This document shows, in pieces, positions 36,103-46,570 of a stretch of DNA of 64,000 nt (its first letter is position 1; every line of letters starts with the position of its first letter). Source of the DNA: Roridomyces roridus (Eukaryota; Basidiomycota; Agaricomycetes; Agaricales; Mycenaceae); the NCBI GenBank assembly GCA_029378245.1, contig JARKIF010000018.1:248001-312000 (forward strand), read 5' to 3'. The notes beneath the pieces are model-generated. The model saw only the letters and a list, made by a program, of their open reading frames with translations, searched no databases and was not told the DNA's origin. Both the position numbers and the translations under genes were made by a program.

Positions 36103-36296
36103 ATTCGAAGGTCCGAAGGATGCTTTAATACGCCCAGAAAGCTGTGGAGATTCAATGAATCTATCATGTCTATTGTCCATGTACACAGCATTTCGAGCTG
36201 ATCTTCACGGGCGAGAGAGTATCGCGATCACGTGAATCGAATAGCCATTCTGGTCTAGTCACCGTACAGATAGATATACACAGAAGGAGTGGTTGT

Positions 36297-36578
36297 TCAG
36301 AAAGCAGGAGTAAAGCAAGTAGATTTGTGAGCAGGCCAAGCAGCTTTTTGGTGCGGGGTGCCACACTGTTCGTTCGAAAATCAGTGGGTTAGCGCATCGC
36401 AGAACGTGGACTTACATAGACCGCGGATTTGCATCTTGAACACGTCCTCGTCAGGGTAGATATGAATGCATGAATCAAAACAAACGCACCTTCCGCATTG
36501 TTGCAAAACAGCCCCGTCTTTCTGAACCCTGCGCGTACACCCCGGACCTCCACACTTATCCATCTTGCTTTCGAGCAT
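36297..36578 (-). CDS. Small MYND-type zinc-finger protein
   Basis: Three exons (about 36490-36578, 36416-36446, 36297-36365) splice into a complete MYND finger. CGGPGC leads to LQQCGRTCSRCKSAVY, then CGTPHQKAAWPAHKSTC and stop. The spacing C-x4-C, C-x2-C, C...H...C fits the family, which mediates protein-protein contacts, often with Pro-rich partners. The start is uncertain (36563, 36578 or 36607; the frame is open to 36896), so the protein may be longer than 62 residues. Its first exon overlaps, in antisense, the 5' end of the Lys-rich gene at 36498. Confidence 0.6.
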
Positions 36579-37781
36579 ATTGCGCACCATATCCATCATG
36601 GGCCTCATGCGGTGTCGTCGGAGAAGACGGAAGAGAAGTCGTCGTTGAAGGGGAAGAAGAAGGGCAAGAAGGAGAAGCAGAAGCAGAAACAGAAACAGAA
36701 GGCGGATGAGACTGAGGTGGAGTCTGTGGACAAGACGGGAGAGGAGTCGTCGTCGAAGGGAAACAAGAAGACGCGCTCGAAGTCGAAAAAGAGCCAGAAG
36801 ACTGACACAACGAGACGTCCGATCAATGTTGTTAACCTGCAAAAACTGAGGGAGTATCTGCCAGGTATGTGGCTGAGATCGTCTGTGTACTCCCATCCCA
36901 ATTGGAAACGATAGAAATCATCGCACTTGCTCGGGCACACGCGACAGAGATCGGCACGCTCGACGAGGCCTTTTTGCAGAAGATGCTTGATGAGGAGGTC
37001 TCTTGGGTCTTGCCCGGGAAGGTGCGTCACCCGAGAATCTTAGAAAAGTCTCCGACTAGTTCACAGGGCGGGCCGCAACAAATACAACTCAAGTGGAGGC
37101 AGTTACTGACGCTTGCGTTTTGGTGTGACGGGTGTGTGTTTAGCACGCTCTCGACTGAATAGTGTCTCACCGCATACGCCCAGGGATACCGTCTGGCTTA
37201 TAGTCACCCTCGAAAGTTTCGTGGTTCTGAATGTCTACTTAAGGGCAAGGGGTGGTGGTCGTGACGAGCTCACCGGGGTCCAGCTGCGCCCTTGGGAGTG
37301 CTTCCGCCATCCGTTTAAACAGAGCGAGACTCACTACGTCCACAAATACCCAATTATTGGGCCCCTTCAGGATCCGATTTGGGTAAGCATGTTCAGCATT
37401 TGTTACGGATGCTCTTCTGAACCGTTGCAGCGGGGTCTCGCCACTGACGGACTGACAGGCCTCAATTTGAGGGAAGCCAATCTGGCCCTGGAGGCCTGCG
37501 TCACAAATTTTTACAGGGCTGCCTGGGTTTACAGCGAGTTCAAGCTGCTGGACGAGTTTGTTGCGGCCGTGTTTGGATTGGATACTCTTGGCAGAGTGGT
37601 GCGGGCTGCGGCGCCCCCGAGGATACTTGAATGGTGGATCGACCTCGAAGGAGAAGAGAAATGTAAGGCCCACGAGTACGATGCGGGGGAACTTGCGCGG
37701 CGGTTGTGTGTCGGCGATGAGCTTGAGCATGGCGATGCTCAAATCTGGGAGGACTACGATGATGACGATGAGGAGGACTAG
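36498..37781 (+). CDS. Unknown protein with Lys-rich N-terminus and acidic C-terminus
   Basis: No known domain recognised. Exon 1 encodes a lysine/glutamine/serine-rich segment (KGKKKGKKEKQKQKQKQK, near 36640-36700) ending KLREYLP. A 50-nt intron follows, then IIALARAHATEIGTLDEAFLQKMLDEEV. Later exons encode LRPWECFRHPFKQSETHYVHKYP and LTGLNLREANLALEACVTNFYRAAW, and the chain ends with an Asp/Glu tail at 37781. The start is unsure: the only in-frame ATG upstream is 36498, which overlaps the antisense MYND exon. The opposite-charge ends suggest a nuclear or nucleic-acid-associated role, but this is inference. Confidence 0.5.
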
Positions 37782-38329
37782 TTGTAGCTATTTCTTATCT
37801 TGGGTTCCCCTTGTCAACACGGTCCTCGATTCTCGAGTCCTCTTCTGTAGATTAGTTGCACTCTGTCTGTAATCTCATTTGTAAATTGTATTCGTTGGAG
37901 ATATTGTTATTCAAATTCAACTCTCCTGTTCTCGTTCTTTGACATGCGCCAGGAATGATGCAATCGAATTATGCGACAGCGGACAACGATGGTGCGGAAG
38001 ACTACATACGTCTGAGGACACATCGGATTCAACAACGGGACTGCTGTCCATGGGCGTTGCGTGCTGAACAGCATCGGATGCCCGCGCACATAAAGCGACC
38101 ACCCAGTGATCATCGACAACTCCAGGATCCTCCTTTGACCGGTACAATCGAGGTCGACCTGTCCCAATATTTCAGTCCGCGGAGCCTCCGCTGCTCTCCT
38201 GTGAAGGCAGAACAAAGCCACCCGATGTGATGCGCCAAGTCTGTAGAATGGCACACTGCGACGCCGCGCCCGAAAAGCTTGGACGAAACCGGGTAAAGTG
38301 GCATCGGAGGGCAGCTGCCACCCGAGAAC

Positions 38330-39130
38330 CTACATAACACGAGTGGATGGAGAGCTACCTGAAAGAAGAAATACATAAAATCCGGGTAAGCACGTCAATT
38401 GTGGCCGTGAAAGGGAAAGCGAGCACACACCGATCATCTGTAAGCAGCGCCAGACACCTCCCCGCCGTCTCTCCCGCCAACACCCCATCGTACCTCCGCT
38501 CCCACTGCGGGAGATGTTGGACAAGGATGGATTTATCCTCTGCCGAAACACCTTGTGTGCCTTGTAAGAGGAAGAGTGTAGACAGAAATTGGCCTAGTTC
38601 GGCGATATGGTCTAGAGGCATGGAAGGAACGCGGTCGACGGCGGCTGCAACACGCTGAGCTTGTATAGCAGCGATGTCTGCGCCGTCGGGGCTGCGGAGG
38701 AAGCGGACAAAGTACGGTCTGTGTTTGGAAGAGTTAGAGTGTATGCAGGCGATGGAGAGATGGGCATACGTAGTGGATGCAGCGTTGATCAAGGTGCCTG
38801 CGGGGGTCACCGCTTCTGTGGCACGTCGCCAGACGTCGGCGAGAGCTGGCATGTACTTTGCGATGACCTCACTAGTCGGCTTGATTCAGGCGATATGAGT
38901 GGATTACAGTAGAACGCACCAATAGATGATGTTCTGGGATGCCTGCGGCATGGATTGGGCGATGCCAAGCTGGCAGACGCGTCAATTTGGTCCTTGCGGT
39001 CGGGCGGCCGACCGACCTGCATAGAGAGGATTTCGGCATGGGGAGCGGTGTCTTCAAACCCACCTGCCCATCGCACAAGCGATTCAGCCGTCACGTTCAG
39101 CAGCGCGGGGTCTCTCGGTACAGTGGACAT
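38330..39130 (-). CDS. Unknown helical protein
   Basis: Start MSTVPRDPALLNVTAESLV at 39130. Exons continue with LGIAQSMPQASQNIIYW, EVIAKYMPALADVWRRATEAV, TLINAASTTYAHLSIACIH and AELGQFLSTLFLLQGTQG. A last exon may end SPSTRVM at 38330. Alternatively a donor at the final ATG|GTAGG joins further exons towards 37917; the 3' end is therefore open. No motif recognised. It is followed by roughly 550 bp without other signals. Confidence 0.5.
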
Positions 39131-39200
39131 GAAAGACAAAGAAACGATCGATCACGTGAGATCTCATCATTGACGCGACAAGTCTAATTTACGCGCGTAA

Positions 39201-39994
39201 TCAACTTGCCATCTTGAGGAGCCGCTTCTGCGTGCTGGTACCCGCTGCCCCCTTGATATATGTAACTATTCTCACAACCAGCGGATCTGTCGACACGCTC
39301 GACGCCGGTGCATGCAGCGCATGCAACACCTGATTAATCAAGACGACTGTATTCATCCCCAGCTCGTTCGACTCTTCTAAAGAGAGCGGGTGCCCACGCT
39401 TGCAAAGCGTGGCATAGTGTGGTATGAAATGTTCCTCCGAAGCGGCGGAGTACTGGAGATAGAGCACGATCCGGTCGACGACAGGCATGGGGAGCTTCTC
39501 GAGTTCGCGAATGGCTAGTTTCTCCACTTCGACGAATTCCCAGCGTTTTCCGAGGCGGAGGATCGTGGTCCAGTCGGAAACGGAGGCATCGTAAAGGGAG
39601 TACGTTCTATAACGGGTGGGTAGGATGTATAGCGAGAGAATGAGGACGCACGGATTGTAAAACACCCAAAGAAACGTCTCAAACTCCTTCGTCGTGACAT
39701 TCGGCAACTTTATCGCCGTGAGATGCGTCGACGCTGGGAGGGCAGCCGGCGCCGGTGCAGACTTTCCATTGGCGGCAGGAGCAGAAGCGGGCTCCGCTGG
39801 AGTCAGAAGTTCACGAAACTTGGCCGAGTCGCGAACGAAAAAGTATCGGTGGACACAGAACTCGCAGTCCTCAACCTGCACTGGATTAGAGTCGACACGG
39901 AACGGAAGGCAAGGCGACGTACGATCAAGTGCACATCGCCCCCGGTCAACCAGTAATTCTTGCTCTGTTTTACGCCTTGCATGGTGTTGGACAT
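39201..39994 (-). CDS. BTB/POZ domain protein
   Basis: Start MSNTMQGVKQSKNYWLTGGDVHLI at 39994, then an intron of 47 nt and VEDCEFCVHRYFFVRDSAKF, the BTB core (D-x-x-F-x-V-H-R-x-F). The middle holds a Pro/Ala-rich insert and LPNVTTKEFETFLWVFYNP. A 46-nt intron follows, then YSLYDASVSDWTTILRLGKR and ELEKLPMPVVDRIVLYLQYS, typical of the large basidiomycete BTB family. It ends KRLLKMAS. It likely dimerises and may act as a Cullin-3 adaptor or in transcription. Confidence 0.82.
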
Positions 39995-40473
39995 GGCAGT
40001 CTGGGGTGCAGTCGAGCGTACTTGCAGCGCCCTTTAAATGATTCTGACTGTGTGGCGCTCTAGCTGGATTCGCAGGGAAGCAGCGAGCGCTTAGCGCCAC
40101 GAGCATGCGCGCACTCATCGGCGGGAACGAGGGGACCAGTTGAGTATTTAGCAGTTACCATTACTGTGCAAACGAGGTGGGAAAGGTAGCGCGAGGCCGT
40201 CCATGCACCAGGAAGACTCCTCTTGAGCGAAAGAGAAAGTCCATAAATGGGGGACATGCGGTTGGAACGAGGTGTAAGACGTGTTTATTTACGGCGCGTG
40301 CGGAAATGAATGTCCTGTAAAGATTAATTTAGGTGAGTAGACGTACTTGCCCGTAGTGGAGGAAATTGGGTGTACATGCAGTGGAAGAGGACAAGCCTGA
40401 CTCGGCAATCATTTGATCTCATCAACCCGACTTGAACTTGAACCACCATCGTGACGGAATCTGGAGTAGAACT
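39995..40473. other. Intergenic region upstream of the BTB gene
   Basis: No gene supported; an open frame at 40060-40257 (minus) has no features. Its right end, GAACT (40469-40473), is one copy of the Copia 2 target duplication. Confidence 0.5.
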
Positions 40474-40754
40474 TGTTAGACGCGGACGCGTAGCATCGCG
40501 GACCGACATGGATATTTGGAGGTGTTTGACCCGCGGCTGATATCACGGATGGCAAGGCCATCAATCCCTCACTCGTCTTACCATCTCTGGTCGCGTGTGA
40601 GGGTATGTGGTCTTGCCTCCCGTTCGTTCTCGGTCTGACCGTAGTATAGTTCTAGTTACTCATACCTACGGTACAGGTGAATAAAGACTCGTCTTACCAT
40701 CTCTGGTCGCGTGTGAGGTTCTAGTTACTCATACCTACGGTACAGCGTTCTACA
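40474..40754 (+). repeat. 5' LTR of Copia 2
   Basis: TGTTAG...TTCTACA. It contains a tandem internal duplication of about 70 bp (CTCGTCTTACCATCTCTGG...CCTACGGTACA), also present in the partner LTR. Confidence 0.95.
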
Positions 40755-40765
40755 GGTTATGGGCC
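40755..40765 (+). promoter_or_regulatory. Primer binding site of Copia 2
   Basis: GGTTATGGGCC, identical to the Copia 1 site and complementary to the anticodon arm of initiator tRNA-Met. Confidence 0.7.
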
Positions 40766-40920
40766 TTTAATTCGCGTCTCTATCGACGACGAATAGATTC
40801 CTGCACCGTTTTCGCGACCACGACACTGGGCGAGTCCGCTTCCTTCCTTTTTTGACGAATACGCGCGGCGCGCCACGACGACACCACCACCTTCATTTCC
40901 GTTTACGCCTTCTCGGATCG

Positions 40921-43900
40921 ATGTATCCTTCACTCTCAACGGGCAACCCGCTAGCGCCGTCGCCGAACCCCTGGTCTACGCTGCCCCCACAGTCGATGCA
41001 CCAGGCGGCAATGCCGTCGCCGATGACGCCCCACTCCTCTCACATCCAAACGCCCCAGGTCCCTCCCCGCCCTCCACGCCGAGCCATGACGTTTGAGGCG
41101 CCGCAAGGACACGCCGTTCTCCCGCCGTTGAACGTGTACGAAGCCGCGCCGATGAATCCCCACCAGCAGTATCCACCACCGCCCGTACACTCGCATGGCC
41201 CTCCCGTATACGCGTTTCCCTATCCATACCCGACATATCCTCACGCTCACCCTCCCGCTGATCGTCCTCCCGTCGCTCGCCCGCTACCGGCACCGCCATC
41301 TCAGCTCGGGACGCAAAACGGCCAATATGGGAGTCAGCCGCTGCCGGGTGTATATAGCTCGGTCTCGGGTTTCGTGGGTGACGCAGGGCCGGCGCCGAAA
41401 GTTCAGCAATTGTCGACGACTGCCTGGCCAGAGTCGGAGAAGCTCGCACTGGAACGAGGAAACTGGCTCCCTTGGTCGCAGAAACTCTTGCGCCAGCTCG
41501 GGATGGTCCCACACGTGTGGCGTTTCATCTCCCGTGGCAACCCATGTCCATCGTTCGACATGTACCCCGCCCACCACCGTGCCTGGATCGACCAGGATAT
41601 GGTCGTTCGCTCCTACCTTGCGGAGATCCTGACGGCGTCGGAACGCTCTTACATCTCCCGGTGCTCGACTGCTTGCGAGGCATACGAAACTCTTGCAGTG
41701 CGTCACACGCAACGTGGACCTGTTGGTCAAATCGACGCACTCAAGAAGTTCCTGTCTGTCAAGTTTCCCATCGACCCTTCCCAATTTGGCTCCACCGTCA
41801 CCGTTCTATCTGACCTCAATGACGCGATATGGGCGGCGGGCCCTCCTGACCCTGACTCATTCCTTCTCGCGGGCCTGCTCGTCGCTCTCTCAGCCAATCA
41901 CTCCGAGTTTGTCAACAGCATGGTGACGCAGCCCAACCTCTCCCTTCCGCTCCTTCTCGAACGATTGGGCATCAAGCAGGCTTACCACTCCGCTGGCATG
42001 ACGGACGGCAGTGGTATGACGTTTGTGGCGTCGACAGGCGAGGCGGTGGGGAAGACATTGGGGACGTTTGTGGGTGCTGCGGTCGAGGCGCAGAACAGTG
42101 TGAACGCGGCGCGTGGTCCGCCTCCCAAGGGCAAGCGACCGAGGGAGAACTGCAGTACCCCAGGCTGCCCTACGTCGCAGACGCATACATGGCCTTACTG
42201 CACGGCGCCGGGGGGTGGTATGGCAGGAAAGTCGGTGGAGGAGGCGAAGGCAAAGAAGCGTGCCGAGGCGGAGGCAAACGCCAAGCAGCGCCCTCAGGCA
42301 CACATCAAACGTAACGCTTCGGGCGCTGCATTTGTAACGATTTCGGGCGCGGATTTCCTTCTCTCGCCGATGCCGTCGCCTACTGCGTCTGCTCCTCCTG
42401 CTGCACCGCCTCTCAACCTCATTAATCTCAAGACCGATTCTTTGGCGTCGTTGGCGGAGGTAGAGCAACCTGAAGTCTGGCTGGCATCTCTACCCGAACT
42501 TAAAGCTTCGGTCGATTGGTCGAAATTCACCGTCAACGCTGCGTCGGTCACAGCCCAATCCACCGAACCTTATGCCCTTTACGCGGATACGGGTGCGACC
42601 GTACACATCTCACCGCACCGGTCCGACTTCCTCACCCTACGTGCCATTGAGCCTCGTGCCATCAAGGGTTTCCAAGGCAGTAGCATCGACGCGATAGGAG
42701 TGGGCACTATAATCAACAGCAAACTCGAGCTCGAATTTGCGCTATTCGTTCCGGAGGCCGCAATTCGCCTTCTCTCCGTCCTGAGCATCTGCAAACGCAA
42801 GAAACTTTCTTTCCATTGCGACGACAGTGTCGCGGTACTCGCTGATGCCACGATGGGGGTCGTGTGCAGCGGTACTGTGGATCCTGCTCGGCAGCTCTAT
42901 CGCATGGACTGTACCATGCCCATCTTATCCTCTAATGCCGCCTCCGCCGCTACTCGCGATCTGCGCAGCTGGCACCTTTGTCTCGGCCATGCCAACGAAC
43001 AGTCCATCGTCGATATGTATCTGGAAAATCACGCCGATGGTATGACCCTTGATCCTTCCTCCGATGCTCCCGTTTGTGACTCCTGCATTCTTGGGAAACA
43101 GACGAAAGCAATTATCCCCAAGGTTCGCAAGGGGCCGCGCGCGTCGAGGAGGTTGGAGAAGGTCTACGTGGATTTGTCGGGAAAGGTGTCGGTTCAATCT
43201 CGCAGCGGGAATAACTATACACTTGATATTGTTGACGATTTCTCGTCTCGTGGATGGTGTATTCCGATTCCTTTGAAATCCGATGCATTTCCATTTCTCA
43301 CGCGGTGGATCCTCATGGCTGAGGCGCAAACCGACGACAAGATCAAACGCATTACCATCGACAATGGGGAGCTTGTATCAACGGCGTTCGACAAATGGTG
43401 TGCGGACAGAGGCATTGAGGTAGTCCATACGGCTGCGCGTACTTCCAAGCAGAATGGGAAAGTGGAGCGATACCACCGTAGCATTCACAGCAAGGCTCGC
43501 ACCATGCGCATACACTGTGGAGCTCCGCCATTCCTTTGGGACGAGTTTTGCGTGACCGCAGCATACTTACATGCCAGAACCCCAAGCTCCGCCCAGAGTG
43601 GCCGTACCCCGCACGAATGCTTCGAGCGTCGCAAACCAGACCTATCGCATCTCAGGGAGATTGGGTGTCGGGCTTTCGTCCTCATGGAGGAGAACAACCC
43701 GAAGGTGTTCGCACGCTCGATTGAGTGTGTGCTCATCGGATACACACCTCAGTCCAAGGCGTATCGGTGCTGGGAGCGCGGAACTAACAAGATCTATAAC
43801 TCAATCGACGTCAGATTCATTGAATCTGGGGACGTCGCTCGAGTTGTATACAACAAAGACAAGTTGGCCGCTATTCCTCGATCTCCTCGCGTTCCTGACG

Positions 43901-45873
43901 ACCAAACCCCTTCTGACCCCAATCTTCGGACATCATCACTCCCTGTACCTCCGCCTCCCTCTCCCACGCCGCCGCTTGTGACCGTCCCTCCCGCGTCGAC
44001 AAATGACAAGCCTGTCCTTCGCCGATCATCCCGTACCAAACGTCCCACGGCCAGAGCTGCCGCCAACTCGGCTGCTGGGGATGATGGGGTTGCACTGGCT
44101 GCTGACGACGGAGAGATTGAAATCTTGGAGGAATGGGAGCAGATAATTGCGGATACGCCTGAGGATGATGATGGAGAGGAGGAGGGGATGCTGTCGCAGC
44201 TCAATGCATATTTGGTGTCCAATCCCATTGACGTGGAGTACCCGGATGATCCGCGCAACTACACCGAGGCGATGGCGGCCCCGGATGCTGAGCGCTGGGT
44301 TGCTGGTACACATGAAGAGCTGAATTCTCTCCGGGTCATGGGCGTGTACAAGCTCGTTCCCCCATCCGATGTTCCCCCAAACAAGACGGTACTTGATTTG
44401 AAGCCCGTTTACGTTCGCAAGCGGGACATGGATGGGACTGTTGTGCGGAACAAGGTCCGGTACTGTCTCCTTGGGAATCGTCAAGTGTTCGGGCGGGACT
44501 ACACCGACACCACCTCTCCGACTGCACGCCTCGAGTCTTTTCGGGCTGTCCTTCACATCGCGGCATCCAAGGGCTGGGATATTCAGCAGGTTGACGTCAA
44601 GACTGCCTTCCTCAATGCTGATCTCCCCCCCGAAGAATACCAATACGCCCGTCAGCCGCGTCATTTTGAGGAGCCCGGCAAGGAAAGCTGGTTCTGGATG
44701 GTGGTCAAGTCGCTGTATGGGTTGAAGCAAGCCGGTCGCGCATGGAATCGCACTCTGCATGCGGCAATGGTGGAATGGGGCTTCAGACGGCTGATCTGCG
44801 AATGGTGTGTTTATGTGCGTTTCGGGCCCAACGGCGAGGTCATCCTTGTAGCGATCCATGTCGATGACATGATCTCTGCTGCATCTTCCACTACCATCAA
44901 CGATGCCTTCAAGGCTCAGTTACGCTCAAAGTGGCAAATCTCCGACCTTGGTGAAGTCCGATACTGCCTGGGGATTGGTATCGTACGGGACCCAGAACGC
45001 CGCACTATCTCTCTCTCCCAAACTGCTCTCATTGACCGCATCATTGCTCAATTCCGCCAAGGAGACGCCCACCCCGTATCGACGCCGATGGAGGCTGGAC
45101 TCAAGCTCGTGCGACCAGACCTCTCACTCCTGTCCCCGGAGGATCGCGAGCGTCTTCAACACACTCCCTTCGCCTCCCTTGTCTGCTCTCTGATGTATGT
45201 GTCGCGTGGCTCTCGACCCGACATCGCGATGGCCGTCAGCAAGCTGGCTTGTTTCCTCGACTGCTTCACCGCTGTCCACTGGCAGGCTGCCATACGTGTT
45301 GTTCGGTACCTGAAGGGGACTCGGGACTATGCTCTCTACCTAGGCGGCACAGAGCCAATCCACCTCGCAGGCTACACCGACTCGGACTATGCGAACGACC
45401 CCCAAAAGTTCCGTTCCGTCATGGGCTATAATTTCTCACTTGGCCTGGGACCCATTTCATGGGCTTCCCGCAAGCAGAAGCTCGTCGCGTCCTCTTCAAC
45501 CGAGGCGGAGTACATTGCTGCGTCCGAAGCATCCAAGGAAGCTTGTTGGTTGCGCACATTGATCCGCGGACTCGGCGTCTCCGTTGAAGGTCCTACTCCC
45601 ATCCGATGCGACAATAATGGTGCTATTGCCCTCGCTAACGACCAGGCTCTCCATCCCACCTCCAAAGCGATCCATATCCGGTACCACCAAATCCGCGAGT
45701 GTGTCGAGAAGCGCAAAATTTTCCTTCCCCGTGTTTCTTCCTTCGACAACGCCGCCGACACCTTAACCAAGCCACTACCAGCCGTGGATTTCGCGCGTCA
45801 CCGTGCTGCATTATTTGTCTTGCCAGGGGGTGCTTCGCCAGGGGGTGCTTCTACGCAGGGGGTGCTGGCATGA
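40921..45873 (+). CDS. Copia Gag-Pol polyprotein
   Basis: 1650 residues in one frame. The N-terminus is Pro/Gln-rich. A zinc-knuckle-like CSTPGC...HTWPYC lies near 411. Aspartic protease DTGA is near 556. The integrase zinc domain has H-H (WHLCLGHAN) and CDSC; its catalytic residues are D751 (VDLSG), D814 (IDNGE) and E849 (NGKVE). RVT_2-type reverse transcriptase has DVKTAFLNADL and IHVDDM (about 1315). RNase H has TDSD (about 1487), STEAEY and RCDNNGAIAL. The order integrase before RT defines Copia (Pseudoviridae type). The frame is open 23 codons further up to 40852, but only the 40921 ATG is shared with Copia 1. No stop separates Gag and Pol, so a different mechanism must set their ratio. 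Confidence 0.95.
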   Translation: MYPSLSTGNPLAPSPNPWSTLPPQSMHQAAMPSPMTPHSSHIQTPQVPPRPPRRAMTFEAPQGHAVLPPLNVYEAAPMNPHQQYPPPPVHSHGPPVYAFPYPYPTYPHAHPPADRPPVARPLPAPPSQLGTQNGQYGSQPLPGVYSSVSGFVGDAGPAPKVQQLSTTAWPESEKLALERGNWLPWSQKLLRQLGMVPHVWRFISRGNPCPSFDMYPAHHRAWIDQDMVVRSYLAEILTASERSYISRCSTACEAYETLAVRHTQRGPVGQIDALKKFLSVKFPIDPSQFGSTVTVLSDLNDAIWAAGPPDPDSFLLAGLLVALSANHSEFVNSMVTQPNLSLPLLLERLGIKQAYHSAGMTDGSGMTFVASTGEAVGKTLGTFVGAAVEAQNSVNAARGPPPKGKRPRENCSTPGCPTSQTHTWPYCTAPGGGMAGKSVEEAKAKKRAEAEANAKQRPQAHIKRNASGAAFVTISGADFLLSPMPSPTASAPPAAPPLNLINLKTDSLASLAEVEQPEVWLASLPELKASVDWSKFTVNAASVTAQSTEPYALYADTGATVHISPHRSDFLTLRAIEPRAIKGFQGSSIDAIGVGTIINSKLELEFALFVPEAAIRLLSVLSICKRKKLSFHCDDSVAVLADATMGVVCSGTVDPARQLYRMDCTMPILSSNAASAATRDLRSWHLCLGHANEQSIVDMYLENHADGMTLDPSSDAPVCDSCILGKQTKAIIPKVRKGPRASRRLEKVYVDLSGKVSVQSRSGNNYTLDIVDDFSSRGWCIPIPLKSDAFPFLTRWILMAEAQTDDKIKRITIDNGELVSTAFDKWCADRGIEVVHTAARTSKQNGKVERYHRSIHSKARTMRIHCGAPPFLWDEFCVTAAYLHARTPSSAQSGRTPHECFERRKPDLSHLREIGCRAFVLMEENNPKVFARSIECVLIGYTPQSKAYRCWERGTNKIYNSIDVRFIESGDVARVVYNKDKLAAIPRSPRVPDDQTPSDPNLRTSSLPVPPPPSPTPPLVTVPPASTNDKPVLRRSSRTKRPTARAAANSAAGDDGVALAADDGEIEILEEWEQIIADTPEDDDGEEEGMLSQLNAYLVSNPIDVEYPDDPRNYTEAMAAPDAERWVAGTHEELNSLRVMGVYKLVPPSDVPPNKTVLDLKPVYVRKRDMDGTVVRNKVRYCLLGNRQVFGRDYTDTTSPTARLESFRAVLHIAASKGWDIQQVDVKTAFLNADLPPEEYQYARQPRHFEEPGKESWFWMVVKSLYGLKQAGRAWNRTLHAAMVEWGFRRLICEWCVYVRFGPNGEVILVAIHVDDMISAASSTTINDAFKAQLRSKWQISDLGEVRYCLGIGIVRDPERRTISLSQTALIDRIIAQFRQGDAHPVSTPMEAGLKLVRPDLSLLSPEDRERLQHTPFASLVCSLMYVSRGSRPDIAMAVSKLACFLDCFTAVHWQAAIRVVRYLKGTRDYALYLGGTEPIHLAGYTDSDYANDPQKFRSVMGYNFSLGLGPISWASRKQKLVASSSTEAEYIAASEASKEACWLRTLIRGLGVSVEGPTPIRCDNNGAIALANDQALHPTSKAIHIRYHQIRECVEKRKIFLPRVSSFDNAADTLTKPLPAVDFARHRAALFVLPGGASPGGASTQGVLA

Positions 45874-45914
45874 GGGGGTGCTTACCGCGGTCCGCGGTCC
45901 GCAATGAGGGGGTG

Positions 45915-46195
45915 TGTTAGACGCGGACGCGTAGCATCGCGGACCGACATGGATATTTGGAGGTGTTTGACCCGCGGCTGATATCACGGATGGCAAGGCC
46001 ATCAATCCCTCACTCGTCTTACCATCTCTGGTCGCGTGTGAGGGTATGTGGTCTTGCCTCCCGTTCGTTCTCGGTCTGACCGTAGTATAGTTCTAGTTAC
46101 TCATACCTACGGTACAGGTGAATAAAGACTCGTCTTACCATCTCTGGTCGCGTGTGAGGTTCTAGTTACTCATACCTACGGTACAGCGTTCTACA
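45915..46195 (+). repeat. 3' LTR of Copia 2
   Basis: Identical to the 5' LTR at 40474-40754, including the internal duplication; ends TTCTACA next to the target duplication GAACT. Confidence 0.95.
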
Positions 46196-46570
46196 GAACT
46201 CTCGAAGAAATGATTCTGGACGGAAATCCCTGAAGGAAATCTTCTGCTGACTGCACACTTGCTGACGTGTATCCTCTCGACCTGGGCAATTTATACTGCT
46301 TCCCTCAATCCTTTCGGTTGCCATTCTTACCGGTGCCAGTGGAACTTCAAGCTTTCGCTATAGGTGTCCTTGAATTCAGGCTGCGCTCCTTATCCGCTCC
46401 AGTGGAGGCCGCGGTTGGGAAGACGACACCCGTCGGAACCTCGCCGCCACCAACTCACATTCTCCCACAGCCCCCGAATTTCAATGCAATAGCGGGAGAA
46501 CATAGCTGTCGAACAGCTGAGCTACCTATGATTCTGGAACAGCGCTGGTGACTCATATCCTCCCTTCCCC

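Larger units (their letters stand above)
40474..46195 (+). mobile_element. Copia-type LTR retrotransposon 2, structurally intact and young
   Basis: 5722 bp. LTRs 40474-40754 and 45915-46195 are both 281 bp and, read base by base, identical. Flanked by a 5-bp target duplication GAACT (40469-40473, 46196-46200). A primer binding site follows the 5' LTR and a polypurine tract (GAGGGGGTG, about 45906-45914) precedes the 3' LTR. The single gag-pol frame is unbroken. All this points to a recent insertion that may still be mobile. It sits between genes, not inside one. Confidence 0.96.
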
